Positions 21,857 to 35,400 of a DNA stretch of 64,000 nt are shown piece after piece. Made by a program: the position numbers and the translations under genes. This DNA is from Phlegmacium glaucopus (Eukaryota; Basidiomycota; Agaricomycetes; Agaricales; Cortinariaceae). Below the pieces are notes generated by a model. That model did no database searches, had not been told where the DNA came from, and saw only the letters and a list, made by a program, of their open reading frames with translations. How positions within the stretch are numbered: position 1 is the stretch's first letter; every line of letters starts with the position of its first letter. The DNA lies in NCBI GenBank assembly GCA_015039465.1, contig MU130237.1, forward strand, positions 1 to 64,000. Direction: 5' to 3'.

Positions 21857-24800
21857 TTATATGTCAGTTTGGAGCCTGAGATTCAAAGAACCGAGGCCAA
21901 CAAACCTTCCATGGGCACATTGGAAGGGAAATGCCGTCTCGGAGAGTTGCTTCACAAGTTTGGCACATTGAGGAACCGAAAGTGAGTCATTAAACATAAT
22001 AGCACCTAAAAGCAACCAGTGGCGTGTATGCCCGTGAATCTGGTGCAAACCTAACAGGGATTTATATACCTCGACATGCCTTGGAATTTACCAGGTCGAG
22101 TAAACCTTTTGGGCACTTCCGTACAGCCTTCAACCACAAATATTCGTCGAGGTCTTCTCCGGTTTGGTCTTTCTCAGAAGGAAAATCCAAAGGAAATTCC
22201 AAAAGTAGCTCTCCATGTTGGATCTGACTGAGGAATCCTTTGATGAAATCCCGCAGTTCATCTCCTTGTAAAAGCTATAACGAACCAAGTCAACAAAGAT
22301 GGCCAAATAGGTAGGTTGCCAAAGACATACTTTATCTCCAACAATTTCAGGAATGGCACTGACATAAAGTTGCAAATACCCATTATTACTCCCGGATTCC
22401 GAAGCACCATCGGAGCCAGATATAACCTTCCAAAGTTCCGCGAATCGAACACCCCATTTTTGGAACGTTTCTTGAATAGCCTGTGAATGACTAATAGTGA
22501 GAGCCTCATGCTGCGTTAATAGCACTGGACGAGAAGGTATTAGCTCTCTGGTGAAAACATATTTGGATGCCGAGTTATTGTCAGTTTGGTCTTGGGAATG
22601 TAAAAATCCCAAACAGAGGTCCTTGAGGAAGCGCTCTACACGGACACGTTCGTCTGCGGCATGCTGGTCGACAAGGACGAGGATGGGAGAGTCCGGATAT
22701 GGCTCTCGACAACTGCGCTTGGTAATACGGCAAGCAATAAACTTCTTGTCGACCTGACTGATAATTTCGGCACAGCGGAGATCTTCCCTGGTAAACCGAA
22801 GCGTTGAATTATCATGTCCTACTCCGAGTTTTTGTGATATGTGACATCCATGTTTGTCAGGGAAATGACCAGAAGCTGGCGCAATATGGGAATGAGAAGA
22901 TTTAACAGAGGGTATCCTGCTTTCCGTCAAGGTGTATGCCTGGTTCTTCTGCGGATTTGAGGTCAGGAGGTTTCGAGTACAAGAACGAAGGGTAAATAGA
23001 CTTTAAAAGCATGTTCCAGCCACGCGGGGATGAGTCCGGCCCCCACCTCGGAATCCCTCTTTGTTGGAACCAAGCTATCGATTTTCGGTAGAGTAAAAGT
23101 ACGTCTTCCTTCACGACTCAATGTTGTGGTTTCCACATGCTCGGGTAGGTATTCTGATTGACGATAAGAGTGTCCAGTTCGCGAGTCTATAAAAAACCTT
23201 TCTCCTGTCGAAGCATCAGTCCACATAATCTCCTCTGAGGGAGCATCCTATTGAATGATCAAAACTACAGATCTGTACAATCAGCTGAGGACGTGGGACC
23301 GACCGGTGATGTATAGAAAGTTGTAGACAAATCTGGCACCGGCATGTGATGCTCATCCTCTAAAGGCCAAGTTGACATTTCCCCAATCGACGTTGATTCT
23401 GCATAACCAGAATCATCGAACTGGTGTCTTTCCGATTTCTTCCGTTTCCGAGGGGAGGGTGATGAACCACGGGGTTGCATGAGTGATTCTTTTGGGAATA
23501 AAAAACCATGTTTGACCAGAAAACGCTGAAGTACTGAAGATAGAAAGGAGACAATGCTGTCTTTATTCTGATCGGTGGTATTAAGTTTTCTTGGGCAAAC
23601 CAGCTGTATCTGAACCGTTACTGACTCGGAGATGAACCACGCTTTTGGTTGGGTCTATGCAATTATCCACATCTTCCGGTGGGGTCGAGATATTGATAAC
23701 ATATATAGGCTTCTTTTCTATTTTGCGTGGAGAGCGTCTCGCAGCTACGCAGTGTCAAAGTGAGGAATGAGTATACATCAGGGAGTATTGGACATACTTG
23801 AACGTGGGAGGCCTTTTTCTCCATCCTCATCCAGTGCCTAGACGTTATCAGCATGCTTGTGCAACTGAACAATGTATATATGCACATTTTTTGAAAATGA
23901 GCTCGACATGAAAAGTGAGTCAATAACTCGATGAAGATCGCAATTAGATATCAGATGATGGTTGATAACTGAAGTTCAATTTTAGTAGTCTGAATAGCAG
24001 AAAAGAACCAACACACAAAGAAATTGATACATCTAGGAACCATATGAGTAATTTATAACTTTTATCACTTCATATGTGAAATCCCACCTTAGAAGAAGAG
24101 CCTATCAGGCTGATAAAACCTTGTATTTTCATAGAGTCCGACGATGTGTCAAATTCCTCGATGTGCTGTATGCAAAGAGTCCATAAAGCATTCACTCAGT
24201 ATAATTTGCAAATACCTCTGTCAATGCATGACCGAATAAATGCCGAAACCGGGCAAGAGTTGAATGACTCTGGGTAGGGAGGGTAACACAAGTTGGAGTT
24301 AGAAAGCTATAGTGTTTTCTTGGCGCGAACCTTGGGAATTCTAACAATGCGTTCCTTGCGATGAGAAGCATTTTGTGCATGACTCAAGTCTTCGAGAATG
24401 AAAGCGACAGACGGGAAGACAAGAGAATATGTCTCAAGTTCTTGACGAACAAGATCCCATGTCCTTGCCGGAGATAGGTGCGACAACCGGCGAACAGGTA
24501 ACTGAGGCTGAAAGTTAGATGTAGTCGATCATATCATCTCCGAACCTTACGTTATAGAAGGCATCTCGTATGCATACTACAGTTCCGGAACGTTCACGTT
24601 TCCAACGAACGGCAGGTCCAATGTACAGTGACTTGCCACCCTTTCCAAGGTGTAAAGTTTCACAAAAGTTTAGACCAGAAAATCCGAACCTTAAGAATAA
24701 TTGACCACGTGTTTCGCGACTTTGTGGTACGAGAGCATATCTCCAAGCATGACATATCGGCAGCAGAGGCAAGTGCTGAGACAAATTAATGAACAATGAA

Positions 24801-25212
24801 TGAGACAAATTAGAACTTCTTAGAGGAGGTACCTTCACCCCGAAAACCAAAAGTAGGGACGGGATTCAGGTTGGAAGAGTTGAGCAAGTACGTTTTGGAG
24901 GTTTCTAAAAAAAAACTTTAAACAATGCTCCAATGGGTTGAGTAACCAGCCAGACTTACTATAGCGGCCTCCATCTTCCCCTTGTCCCAGTTTTTCGAGG
25001 TCCTCCTTAGAGATACCATGTCCGTCGTCTTGAACCCAGCACATCCATTCCTTGCAATCTAGACCGACATGAATTTGTGATGGTTTTGCATCAAGAGAGT
25101 TCTGTATAAGTTCAGATACAATTTGGGGCAGAGAAGTGAGAATTTGTGTTGAACGAAGCTTGGCCTGCGTCGATGGAGCAAGTCGTTCAATCTCAGATTG
25201 GGATTCAGGCAT
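21857..25212 (-). CDS. MLH3: MLH3, MutL homologue of mismatch repair and meiosis
   Basis: MLH3 pairs with MLH1 as a latent endonuclease that resolves meiotic crossovers and aids mismatch repair. The start at 25212 (MPESQSEIERLAPSTQAKLR) leads into the GHKL ATPase fold: VSELIQNSLDAKPSQIHVGL, WVQDDGHGISKEDLEKLGQ, then across an intron TSKTYLLNSSNL and TFGFRGE (about 24835). Then come SGTVVCIRDAFYN, FRHLFGHALTE and a disordered linker. The C-terminal endonuclease motif DQHA(x)2E(x)4E is intact as LVLVDQHAADERVRVERFL (about 22640-22690). The end is AIMFNDSLSVPQCAKLVKQ, FPFQCAHGR, then a 19-nt last exon. Many introns; exact borders in the linker are not resolved. Confidence 0.88.
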
Positions 25213-26281
25213 TTTCGAGTCGTCATTTAGCTCCCAAGCATCATCAAAGAATTTGAGACGAAGCGCCAAGTCATTGGTCACTTTCAACTTGTTCAGATTC
25301 GGAAGCTCGGCACGATCAAATTGCGTGACAGCGCAGAAGCGCCCATATTGAGCCTATCAAGATAATTTTATATCGCTCCTTCTATATACCCTAAACATTA
25401 CATCCAAAAACTTGTTCCGGTCCAGAAAGTCAAAATTAGTATCTCCTGGTCAGTGGTGCGCTGTGCAACAAATTTTCAATGTGGGCTATCCCAGAACGGG
25501 AACTTTAGTGGATTGTGCACTGCGCAATAGTTAAGTGCTATGAGGCCAAAAAAGTGTGGCTTCCTGGATATGCTCTAAAGATGTATTTCTCAAGACAATG
25601 AGTGAATATCGAACTGTGGCTATGCGTGGAAACTATGATATATACATAGGTATTATGGAAGTTCAACTGGCGGCGGCGGATCAAAGGATTTCAAGTTCAT
25701 GTTTCCCAATGAAGAACTCTCTGTATCGAATAATCGAACTATTCGACACAGAAGCATACATCATCCACGAGTCGGACCACGACATGGGTACGAGGTCAAC
25801 AAATAGCAGCATCCTTGACGTAAAAGCAACGGAAACGACTAATCAGAACCAGCTGTCGCTGGGTAGAGTATTTTTAGGGACCATGGGATAGGAAGCTGTT
25901 CCACAAGTTCCACGGTTTTCATATGCACCCACGGTGGTGAAAGTATACCTGTATTTCATGACTCGTCTGCATCAGACTTAATCCAATCCCTATTTGTCGG
26001 GGACAAAAGGATATCCCCAGATGAAGGGCCCGTAACTCTAATAAAATTTTACGTCCAAACTTGGGGTCATCTGCGACTATACTGAACATAGGCGTATTGA
26101 GCACTGCAGTATAAGTAACATCTAGAGCAGAGACACAAGAGCAAATGACAATATTTCACTTTTGAAATGTTGAACGGTGAACGATTTATGTACACTACAC
26201 TGGAAGGATTTTCAGCGTGTTGCTGATGTATGCTGAGGATAAGACAGTCCAAACGAAATAACTTTATGACCCCTGCAAATA
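25213..26281. other. Intergenic between MLH3 and MCCC2
   Basis: 1.07 kb. I see no gene or repeat; short frames here lack family motifs and splice-consistent extensions. Confidence 0.4.
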
Positions 26282-28607
26282 TTACATCCGAAAGACGCCA
26301 AAACCCTTCCCGTTCCCATCCCAAGTCGTTGAATATTTATTATTATGCGTTCCATGTTGATTTCTACGGGATGCCAAAGCAAGTCCCAGTCCAACAACAT
26401 CTCTTGTGTCAGTTGGCTTAATGATTCCGTCATCCCATAGTCGGGCTGTCGAATACAGTGCTGTCGATTGATCTTCAATTTCAGTCTGCAGTGAAGCATG
26501 TTGTGAAGGGTCCCTGATTAATCATGATGAGTTTTAGATATAAGAGCTAAACGAATTCTGTTCCGTACTTTGACACTGTGGTCATGACCTGTGATAGTTG
26601 AGCAGAGCCCATGACTGATACTCTGGCATTCTGGAAGTATGAGTCAGCATTTCTGAGGATCAGGGAGGCGAGAATGTGCATACAGGCCACATCCACAGGA
26701 AACGAGGTGAATACTATAGATTATTAGTCAACAGTCGCAGGAAATAGAATCAACCGATTACATACAGCACGACCAGCCATGCCTGGAAAGAAAGGTCTAC
26801 GTCAGTTTGACCTCGTTTCCATCAAGAAGTAAGGTACCATAGTTGCCAGCACCGAAGCTACCGCCCACAATGACGGTCAGCTTTGGTACATCAGCACATG
26901 CGACAGCGCGGACCATTTTTGCTCCTGTAAATCATTAAGTGGGGTGTGAACGATATCTTTGGGGTAACTGACCATCCTTTGCGATACCACCTTTCTCAGC
27001 CTTTGAACCCACCATATATCCTATGAAAGGATGAGAAGTAAGTTACAATAAGGGCATTGCTGCATACCTGTCACATTGACAAGGAACAATAACGGTATTT
27101 GCCGCTGCGAACACAGTTGGATGAAGTGGGTAGCTTTCAAAGCAGAAGGGGAAAATAGGATCCCATTGTTGGCAACAATTCCAACTTCATAACCGTGGAT
27201 ATTGGCGAAACCCTGAGGATACAAATTAAGCCAGGGAGAAAATGCAAGAATAATCAGACGAACAGTAATCATGGTTGTCCCATATTCTTTCTTGAATTCT
27301 CTAAATCTGCTTCCATCGACGATACGAGCGATTACATCGCGCATATCAAATGGCTGACGAACGTCTGTTCCAACGATACCGTGAAGTTCTGAAGCCGGGT
27401 ATAGAGGATCTTCAGGATGTCCTACAGGCTAAAGAAAAATTAGTGAAGGCCTTCTTCGAAATAGCATTAACATTACAGGGCAAGGCATCCTACTAGCACT
27501 TCCAAGATCGCCGACAATGCTTCTCGCGATAGCAATTGCGTGTTCGTCGTCACGAGCCAGATGGTCGGTAACGCCACTCTCGCTGGAATGCATCAGACCG
27601 CCACCTAGGGTCTCTTCATCAACTATTTCTCCTGTCGCAGCTTTGACTAAAGGGGGACCGGCAAGGAAGATATGACCCTGATTTTGTACAATAATGTTCT
27701 CGTCTGCCATGGCAGGAACGTAGGCGCCGCCTGGAAGAGAGTGGGGTGAGAAACAAGGTAAAATTTGCGATTGTCGTCAACACCAACCTGCGACGGAAAT
27801 GCCATGTACGACAGCTATCTGAGGGATCCCCAATGCAGACATTTGAGCCTTTACACGCCAATGAGTCGCTTTCGTTTCTTGGATGGATTTGTGGAGCTTA
27901 CCATATTATAGAAAATCCGTCCGAAATGTTCTTTATCTGGGAAAACATTGGCTTGGTATGGAAGTGCAGCACCTCCAGATTCCACTAATAAAAGGAGACG
28001 CGCTCTCAGCACCGAGTCTTATCATTCATAACACGCTCCATAATGAAAGGCGTACCAATATAAACACAAGGTAGCCCATTCTCGCGTGCAATTTCTTGAG
28101 CTCGTAGGTGTTTCTTCACTGTGAGTGGGTAATATGATCCACCCTTGACTGTTGCGTCATTCACGACAATGACACATTCACGGCCAAAGATGCGGCCAAT
28201 TCCTGTGATGATACCTGCACCTGGGATGCTCTGTCCCGGATAAACTCCTTCGGCAGCCAGAGGGGACAATTCGAGAAAGGGAGAACCATGATCAAGTATA
28301 AGGCTTAATCTGTGATATGTCACAGTGAATCAGGCAATATTGGAAGGATGGTTGAATTTCCAAACCGTTCGCGAGGCAACTTTTTGCTTTTAGCCCTCAT
28401 CCGTTCAGCAGCCTTTTGCCCGCCTCCCTGACGCGCCGTTGCCATCTTCGCCTCTAAATCTTTCACCAATTCATCCATAGCTTTGGCTTTGGCTATAAAT
28501 TCAGGTGAGGAGGTTGGCACAAGAGAACTCAGGACTGCTCCATGGTACGCTCGGTGCTGGTGATATGATAGTGACCTCCATAAAGAACGTTGTAATAAAG
28601 AACGCAT
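26282..28607 (-). CDS. MCCC2: Methylcrotonoyl-CoA carboxylase beta subunit, mitochondrial
   Basis: This is the carboxyltransferase half of the biotin enzyme that converts 3-methylcrotonyl-CoA to 3-methylglutaconyl-CoA in leucine breakdown. The start at 28607 gives a presequence ([19 protein letters not shown]). Motifs in order: [75 protein letters not shown], a glycine-rich acyl-CoA site ([19 protein letters not shown]), [40 protein letters not shown], and [17 protein letters not shown]. The end is FGVFRM. Many short introns; about 560 residues. The beta-subunit family also includes propionyl-CoA carboxylase, but the SESGVTDH and end motifs fit MCC. Confidence 0.9.
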
Positions 28608-28748
28608 TGTTGAACATGAACAAGACGTTCCAAGTAGTCAACCTGGCTGTTATGGTCAGAATGAGAGGTCATTGTGATCAAGAGTTCCGCGGCCGGACCT
28701 TCCTGTTAAGTGCAAACAAATAAAGAGTCTATATTACAAGCAAATCTA

Positions 28749-30226
28749 CTAAAAGTCTTTCCAGTCATCGTCCCAATCGCTTTTCTTGGTAGATGTTGTT
28801 GTCGTTTTGCCAGTTTCTTTTCTAGCAACTGTATCTCCTCCGCCTAAGCCTGACGTTTGGGTTGATTGACCTTTGTCATGATATTCCGTAAAGAGATCAT
28901 CGTCATCCGCGTCGTAAAGTCCTGATCTCTCATCATGGTCATTGGGGCTCTGGAGTGCAACTGCGCCATAGCCCGATCTTGTGGGCCCACCACCAACGTG
29001 ATCTCTCACAGTTCCAACAACTCCTCCAACAGTGTCGGCTACATCTACGCCCAGTGAATTCTTTGACCATTCATTGGCAGTGCTCCCGACCATAAGAGCT
29101 CTCTTTTGAGCTTCACTCACGTAGCCCTTTACGCTCGCTTGGAAGTTGGGGTCGGTGACTTTCTCCATACCTGGCTGGATGACATTTTCGGAAACTACTT
29201 TAGAAGCGCCAGCGACGGCTGCTGTAAATAAGGACCATCCTTTGCTGATAGCTGCAACTGGATTTTGCTGAAGTTCAGTCAAACTTGGAGCATTTGCAGA
29301 TGAGAGTCCATAAGAAGGATGTTGATTAGGTGGAGGTGGAGGTGTACTTCCAAATCCCGTGTACCGGCCTCCTTGAGAGGGTGGAAGATCATCTGGCCGG
29401 GAGTCATTCAACTTTCCAAGGTTTGTGAAATAGTTTTCGTTGAGTGATTTCTGGTCTGTAGCAGCTAAACTAGGAGTTCCATTTGGGGAATTGCGGAAAG
29501 GTGATGGTGATGGAGAATCACTACGGGTATTGAATGTGCGAGTTGAAGCCCGAGATTTCCGGAGACCTTGAGTGGAAGGAGCAGGGGAAGACGTCCGGGA
29601 ACCTGCCCGAAAATTAGCGGGAGGAGCGGAAGTTGACCAATCTCTGCCTGCCAAGGCTGCATCGAGCTTAAGATATATTGAGCAAAAAGTGATAATGAGG
29701 AGATCCTGCAAACCTTTTCTCGGTACTGAGTTGCTGCCCAACAATGATACGTGTCATATGGACTGGCCCCCTCCTTGAATCCTCCTTGATCAACGGGTTG
29801 GTATGATTGCATGAACTCTTTGAAAGGAAGGTTTCCCCCCAGCTAAACTCCGAAGAATTAGAACGAGTTCAAGAGGCATGACACCAATTTTACCTGCATA
29901 CGTTTAACTTGGTCATCTTGCCAGGTATCCATCGAGATTGATCGGACAAAACTAGATAAACATGAAAAACACGGAATTGGGTGAGCGAAGACAAGCTAGC
30001 CTGATATGCACGCCAAAACCGCGATGTACTCCAGCACACTGTAAACATATGAAGATAGCAAAACTGTCCGACGATTAATTGGGGATATAATAAGATTCAA
30101 GTGTTGATACCTGAGAGAAGCCCACTGAGGATTTGGATTTGAGCAATCGCAACATATTTTATTATTGAGATCTTCACGTTTGGAGAGTTGGCTGAGAGAT
30201 TTCTTTGCGGCGACTTGGTCTGCCAT
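28749..30226 (-). CDS. GCS1: ArfGAP1/Gcs1-type GTPase-activating protein
   Basis: It stimulates GTP hydrolysis by Arf1 in COPI vesicle traffic at the Golgi. The N-terminal exon from 30226 reads MADQVAAKKSLSQLSKREDL and CCDCSNPNPQWASLRY. The next exon gives FICLQCAGVHRGFGVHI, which completes the C4 zinc finger and carries the arginine finger. MQLGGNLPFKEFMQS-like sequence and ASPYDTYHCWAATQYREKL end the domain. The long last exon is serine/proline-rich (SRTSSPAPSTQGLRKS), includes amphipathic lipid-packing candidates (AISKGWSLFTAAVAGASKVV and QASVKGYVSEAQKRALMVGS), and ends KKSDWDDDWKDF, the tryptophan-acidic tail that binds coatomer in this family. Confidence 0.9.
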
Positions 30227-30623
30227 TGATTATGATGGTTGTAATACTAAAAGGTTTATTACACGTGACCTGTGTATTTCCTGTTACCAAATCGTCGGTA
30301 CTTATTGCAAGCTGCGCAGGGTCAAGTCAAGCATCTTAACAAGCTCGGTTTATACCGTAGACTTTTCCAACGTCGTTTTACGTGAGAACTCGTCCCGCCG
30401 GTTCTCAACCGGTTGACCGCGACTCGGATTATCACCACAGGGACACCCGTCTTTCTTCAATACCACCACCACCACCGCTAAAAAGTCCTCCTTGTCCATG
30501 ATTCAACAGACAAGCGTTCACGTGCGCCAAGCTGGTCCGGAAGTTTGGGGTCAATGGTCAGGAAGGAAGTCAGTTGTATACACCATGACTTTTGAGCTTT
30601 TCCCTCATCATTTTCTCGATAAG

Positions 30624-32330
30624 ACATTACTCCCTTGAAGTTGTCCAGCAGCCTCTCCGTGCTCGAATGTGCGGTTTTGGCGATAAGGTATTTTTCTTTT
30701 TCAGACCCCAATCTTTCATTTCTTTTGATCCATCCTCAAAAACTTAGGATCGTAGACCACTGGCGCCAGCTGCTGTAGCAAAAATGGTTGTCCGTCGAGA
30801 AGACGACTCTATTGTGGATGTGGAGTAAGTGACATTAATTATATTTTGAACTTACCAATAACTTGGGTCAAATTTCAGTGACCTGGATTGCTCGTTCTTT
30901 TTAGTCACTGTTGACTTATGGTCCGCTGATGGACAACATGAGATGAATCTCGTCTTACACCCCTCATCTACCGAACGCTATGCGCCTCATTCATCTTCCA
31001 AGTCGAAAAGGAGAGGTACCAGTACCTCCGCTACAAACCATCGTCCGACGCCAGCAGGACACTCCACCCCCACGCCTTCCCACTATCGTCCAAGCGAGGT
31101 AAAGAAGAGTTTGTCTTGTTCCGTAATCAATCTCATAGTTTTTATTAGACCACGGTCTCTACACCCTCCATAAGCGCTCATGCACCTTATGGGAATCAAG
31201 GTTACTATATGCCCCAACCACACGATAACATTAGCTATCCTCCAGGAGTGCCATATGGGCCTCTACCACCCGACCCTTCCGCTGGTTGGGGCTATTCTCC
31301 TCCAATCGCCCCCGCAGACCGCAGCACCGGTTTCCCTCCTTCTGCTCTGCCCGCTGCCCGCCCCGAGCTTGAAGTTTTACCGTATCGTGCATGGAATACA
31401 GATACGGCTTACGCACCCGTTCCTTATGCTAATCAGGAACTTGACCCTGCATTACAGGCACCTTCTAGCCCAGGAACCCCATACGATAATTCTGCATGGA
31501 ATCAATCGAACAATTTTGGCATTCCTTCCCTCTCAAACCCTGAATTGGAGCAAGGGAATTATGGACCAGCGGCCTACCATTCACAAGCCCACCAACCTGC
31601 ATACGCACAATATCCTCCGTCAATTTCTGGTTCTCCGCCTCCGTCAACGCTAGTGACACCTGCTACCGTACCGCCGCTTCCACGACATACATACACCCGC
31701 ACATTAGTGGGTCCACTCTCCGCAAACGCATGTCGTCTTTTGGATGAACATCGAAAGCCTGGAATCTTTTTCTTATTCCAAGACTTGTCTGTTCGTACAG
31801 AAGGTAAATCTCATAATTCCCTCATAATAAGTATGTTTAATTTACATCCGCGGCTTAGGAGCTTTTCGGCTGAGAATGCGTCTCATGAATGTGGGAGCGT
31901 AAGTGTCCTTTCGTCATGAATACGAAAACATAAGTATTGTTTTCAAAAATAACCTTACCTCTAAATCAGACCCCCTGCACCGGAAACGGGAGCTATTCGA
32001 ATTCATACGGATGTATCGCCTATTCTTGCTCAAGCATTTACTGAACAATTCATGGTCTATTCGGCCAAAAGATTCCCGGGTGTTCCAGGTATATATTAAG
32101 TTTTGAGCATTATAGATACTATAGTACTTATCATCTTTCCTCTTTTCAGATACTACTGCCCTTTCCATAGCGTTCGGCAACCAGGGACAAAAGCTCCCTT
32201 TGGTATGGTTATTACTCTCGAACCGTAATAACCAAACTAACTAGACCTGACATTGCAGCGAAATCGTCATGGCTCTAGCAAGCGCCAAAGACGAGGTGAT
32301 TCCGGGTCGGAAGACGATTCGGATGGTTGA
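30624..32330 (+). CDS. velB: VelB-type velvet regulator with a split velvet domain
   Basis: Velvet proteins bind DNA with an NF-kB-like fold and couple light, development and secondary metabolism. The sequence fits VelB: SLEVVQQPLRARMCGFGDK, RRPLAPAAVAKMVVRREDDS, then DLDCSFFLVTVDLWSADGQH. A proline/tyrosine-rich insert of about 220 residues follows (30960-31680). The domain then resumes with TYTRTLVGPLSANACRLLDE, KPGIFFLFQDLSVRTEG, FRLRMRLMNVGA, ILAQAFTEQFMVYSAKRFPG and TALSIAFGNQGQKLPLRNRH. The tail has a basic nuclear signal (KRQRRG) and acidic end. Six or more exons join in frame. The true first exon was not found: an ATG at 30498 opens a frame I could not splice in phase, so 30624 is the first supported base. 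Confidence 0.87.
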
Positions 32331-32422
32331 AGAGAATATATCCGTGCCTTCAACTTCTCGCACTGTTTTATTGATCCGTCCCTTGTTGTCCTGTTACCCA
32401 ATAATTGTAGATAGATACCTAT

Positions 32423-35400
32423 TTAACGCCATGAATACATCCTCTCGAACGCGATAACGCCCAGTCTCTTCTCTTCTTCAGACTGGAAATCCTTGATCAA
32501 GGCAACGGCGTCCGAACAATTTTCTCTCAGGTTTTTCAAGATACCTCTGGCTGCATTGTCGTCCCGCAGATTGAAATCTACTTCGGCAATATTATCTCGT
32601 GTCAATTCGCCTCGATGAACAGGTCTGATGACATAACCTCTTTCTAAAAGCAAATAAGCCACCAAAAATGTCCGCAGAACGCTGAAGTGCGGGCGCCATA
32701 CGTTCCAGGAAGGCGTGATTTTTTGTAACAATTGAAGGGGATGTATGAAGTCGGCATCAGGAGCTTCTTCGAGCAAAAGTTCCGCTGACATTGGACCGCT
32801 ATCCTTTTCCATTGCGCGCACTCTCTGCTCATTACCGTGCATTCGCAATTGTGAAATGCTCTGGAGCGTACGTTGTAGCGGCACGCCAGCAATGACTTCG
32901 CCTTGATCTGTGGGGTCAGAAAGAGGTGATGTAGGATTTTTATCGCGTTCTTCCACAGGAGCTTCAGCATCGCCAGTGGTGGCTTCTAAATATCGAAGTA
33001 GGACCTTGTCTATAATTTCAAAAGCAGGTAACAGTTGGCCAGCACGGATCAATGCGATTGCAAAATGATTCCAATTATGAGAATCAAATCGCTGTCCTTT
33101 TTTGTATAAGTCGCGCCAAACCATTGCGATCTCTGTGTGCAGGCCGGCATAGGAGAGTGCATCAATATAGATAGACAAAGGGAGCTGAATCCCCGGTGGC
33201 CGAGATGAGAAAGATTGGTCGGGTAGGTCGGCGTTAAAGACAGCCGTGGATGCAAGTTCTGTGATGTGAGGCCAAATTGCTAGCGCACCTTCTACATCAG
33301 CACTCCGACGATAGGCCTCCAGAATATGACTAAGCATAGCTATTGTGGGCTTTCCCCCGGCTTCTAGATATTCGCCATATAAACGCTCACACTCATCTAC
33401 ATTCCTTTTCAACGCATTAGAATATAGGAGAGGACCATAAAATTGGACGAGAGCCGGTTTCCCCTTTGAGCCCGGTTTGTCCCATTTACGATCTTCTTTT
33501 GGAACGGAAACGAGACGTTTAATGAATTCTTCAGCGATCTGCAGACTTTCTGTCGTTCCTTCCTTCCCATATGCTCTGACGATCGTCCCGTAGGTGACAC
33601 TAGATGGCTGGATGCCTCGCTCGATCATTTCGTCATACATCTCCTTAGCCCGCATTTTGTTACCTTGTCGCAAGAAAGCGGCCATAATGATAGTGAGAAC
33701 GTGGGCAGAGATATGCGAAACGGACGCGTCTGCCTTCTCTTCCCTGATCATCTCGAAGTAAATCTCTGTGGCCATGCGAAGCTGACCGGAATCACAAGCA
33801 GACATGACGAGCAGAGAATATGAAAACTTGTCGGGGACGAGTTCCATCTCTTTAAGCTTGAAGAACAGCTTGGACACGATACGAAATGGAGCACCAATTA
33901 AAACATGTGCCTTGATTACGATGTTATAGACCTCTAAGGGAAGATAACGACTGGTTCTAGGCTGAGAACTCAAGTAGTCGAAGACTCGTGTAGCTCCCTT
34001 CCAGGACCCAGCTGCAACATGGGCATCCATCAGAGCCCGTGTCATCTGAGCATCTGGGATAATCCCATCCTCACATGCCGATTTGTACAGTGACTCGGCA
34101 CTTTCGGAGTCCTTCCGATTGGCAAAAAGTCCAATAAGGATGGTATAGGTAGAAACATCAGGCTTTGCACCCAATTTTCGCATCTGCGAGAATACATCCG
34201 AAAGGCCTTGCAAGTCGTGGATTTTGGAAAAGGCCTGAATCATGCTGGTAAAAGTATAGGCGTTGGGTTGCACGCCGGAGCGTTGCATGTCCTCCAACCA
34301 AGTGGTGACTCCTTCAAAATCTCCGTCCCGTGCATGGGCAAGCATGGCGATCGAATAATGATAGGCATTGGGTTGATTGAGTCTTTGACCTTCATCATTT
34401 TTTGGGAAATATTCGTCAAACACTTGGCGAATTTCTCGAACACGCCCTCGTTCGACATGTGAAAGCAGCAGGTTTGCTATGTCTCGTGTGTCCAGGTCGC
34501 CCCGCGCCTTCAATTCATCAAAGAGAGTTTGAGCTTGTTGGGAATTGCCTCTCCGTGCTGCAAGATAGATTCCTGTTCGAACGTATTGGTGATCGTCGGT
34601 GGCTGGGATGGAATCATATAGTTGCTGGGCGGTTGTAAAGTCTTTAGCCGCCGCAAAAGCTTTGCAAGTTTTCAGCATGAGTTTGCGGCTAATAGCAATG
34701 TGGTATGTGCGCAATTCCGTAATGATATCCATGAGAAGCCTAGGGTCACTAATGGCCGTAAGAAGATGAAACCCGAGGTTCCTTTTATGGACCTTCAACC
34801 AGTGCTCCTTGGCCGCCTTTGGGATAAGTGTCACAACATCGGGTGTTCGAATTATCAGAGTACGAATGATATTGTCTATATAGAAATGAGCACACTCCGA
34901 GAGAAATGGGTTTTCAACGAGGATGAACTTGAAAGAACGAAAGAGGTCCTGATGGAAGGCAACTGCAAGTATAACAGTTCCGGCCGCATGAAAACCATGG
35001 TCGTCCCATTTCTCAACACTGTTCACGTAATCGAGAGAGGGTGAAAGCATGCCCATCATTGCTTCGGCACGAGTGATGAGAGCTTGCTTTGGGGAATGCT
35101 TTAAAGGTGAGGAAGGAAGCAATTGACAGAGATTTTCCAGACGCTTGCCCCATGCACGTATACGAAGCGCGTCCCCTTTAGGAGGGTATAACATTTCGTC
35201 TAGTTTGTCGGCCAATGCACGAAGTAGCCCTATCAGTTCGATTTCCGGCAAACCTGGCAAAAGTTGTTCGACTTTCCCTAGGGATGCCTCGAGCATAGCG
35301 TCAAAATTGGGTTGCATAGGGAGGGAGGAACGTTCAAGAGTTTTTCGAAAGCGATCTAGTTGGTTTGAAGAATCGGCTGTCAAATTTGTGGATAGGCCGT

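Noticed and set aside
22130..25212. Separate short genes at the two ends of MLH3
   Set aside because: The N-terminal ATPase and C-terminal endonuclease motifs are on one strand in the right order with intron-sized gaps, so one gene explains them.
30498..30656. ATG at 30498 as the velB start
   Set aside because: No donor/acceptor pair joined this frame in phase to the SLEVVQQPLRARMC exon; left open.
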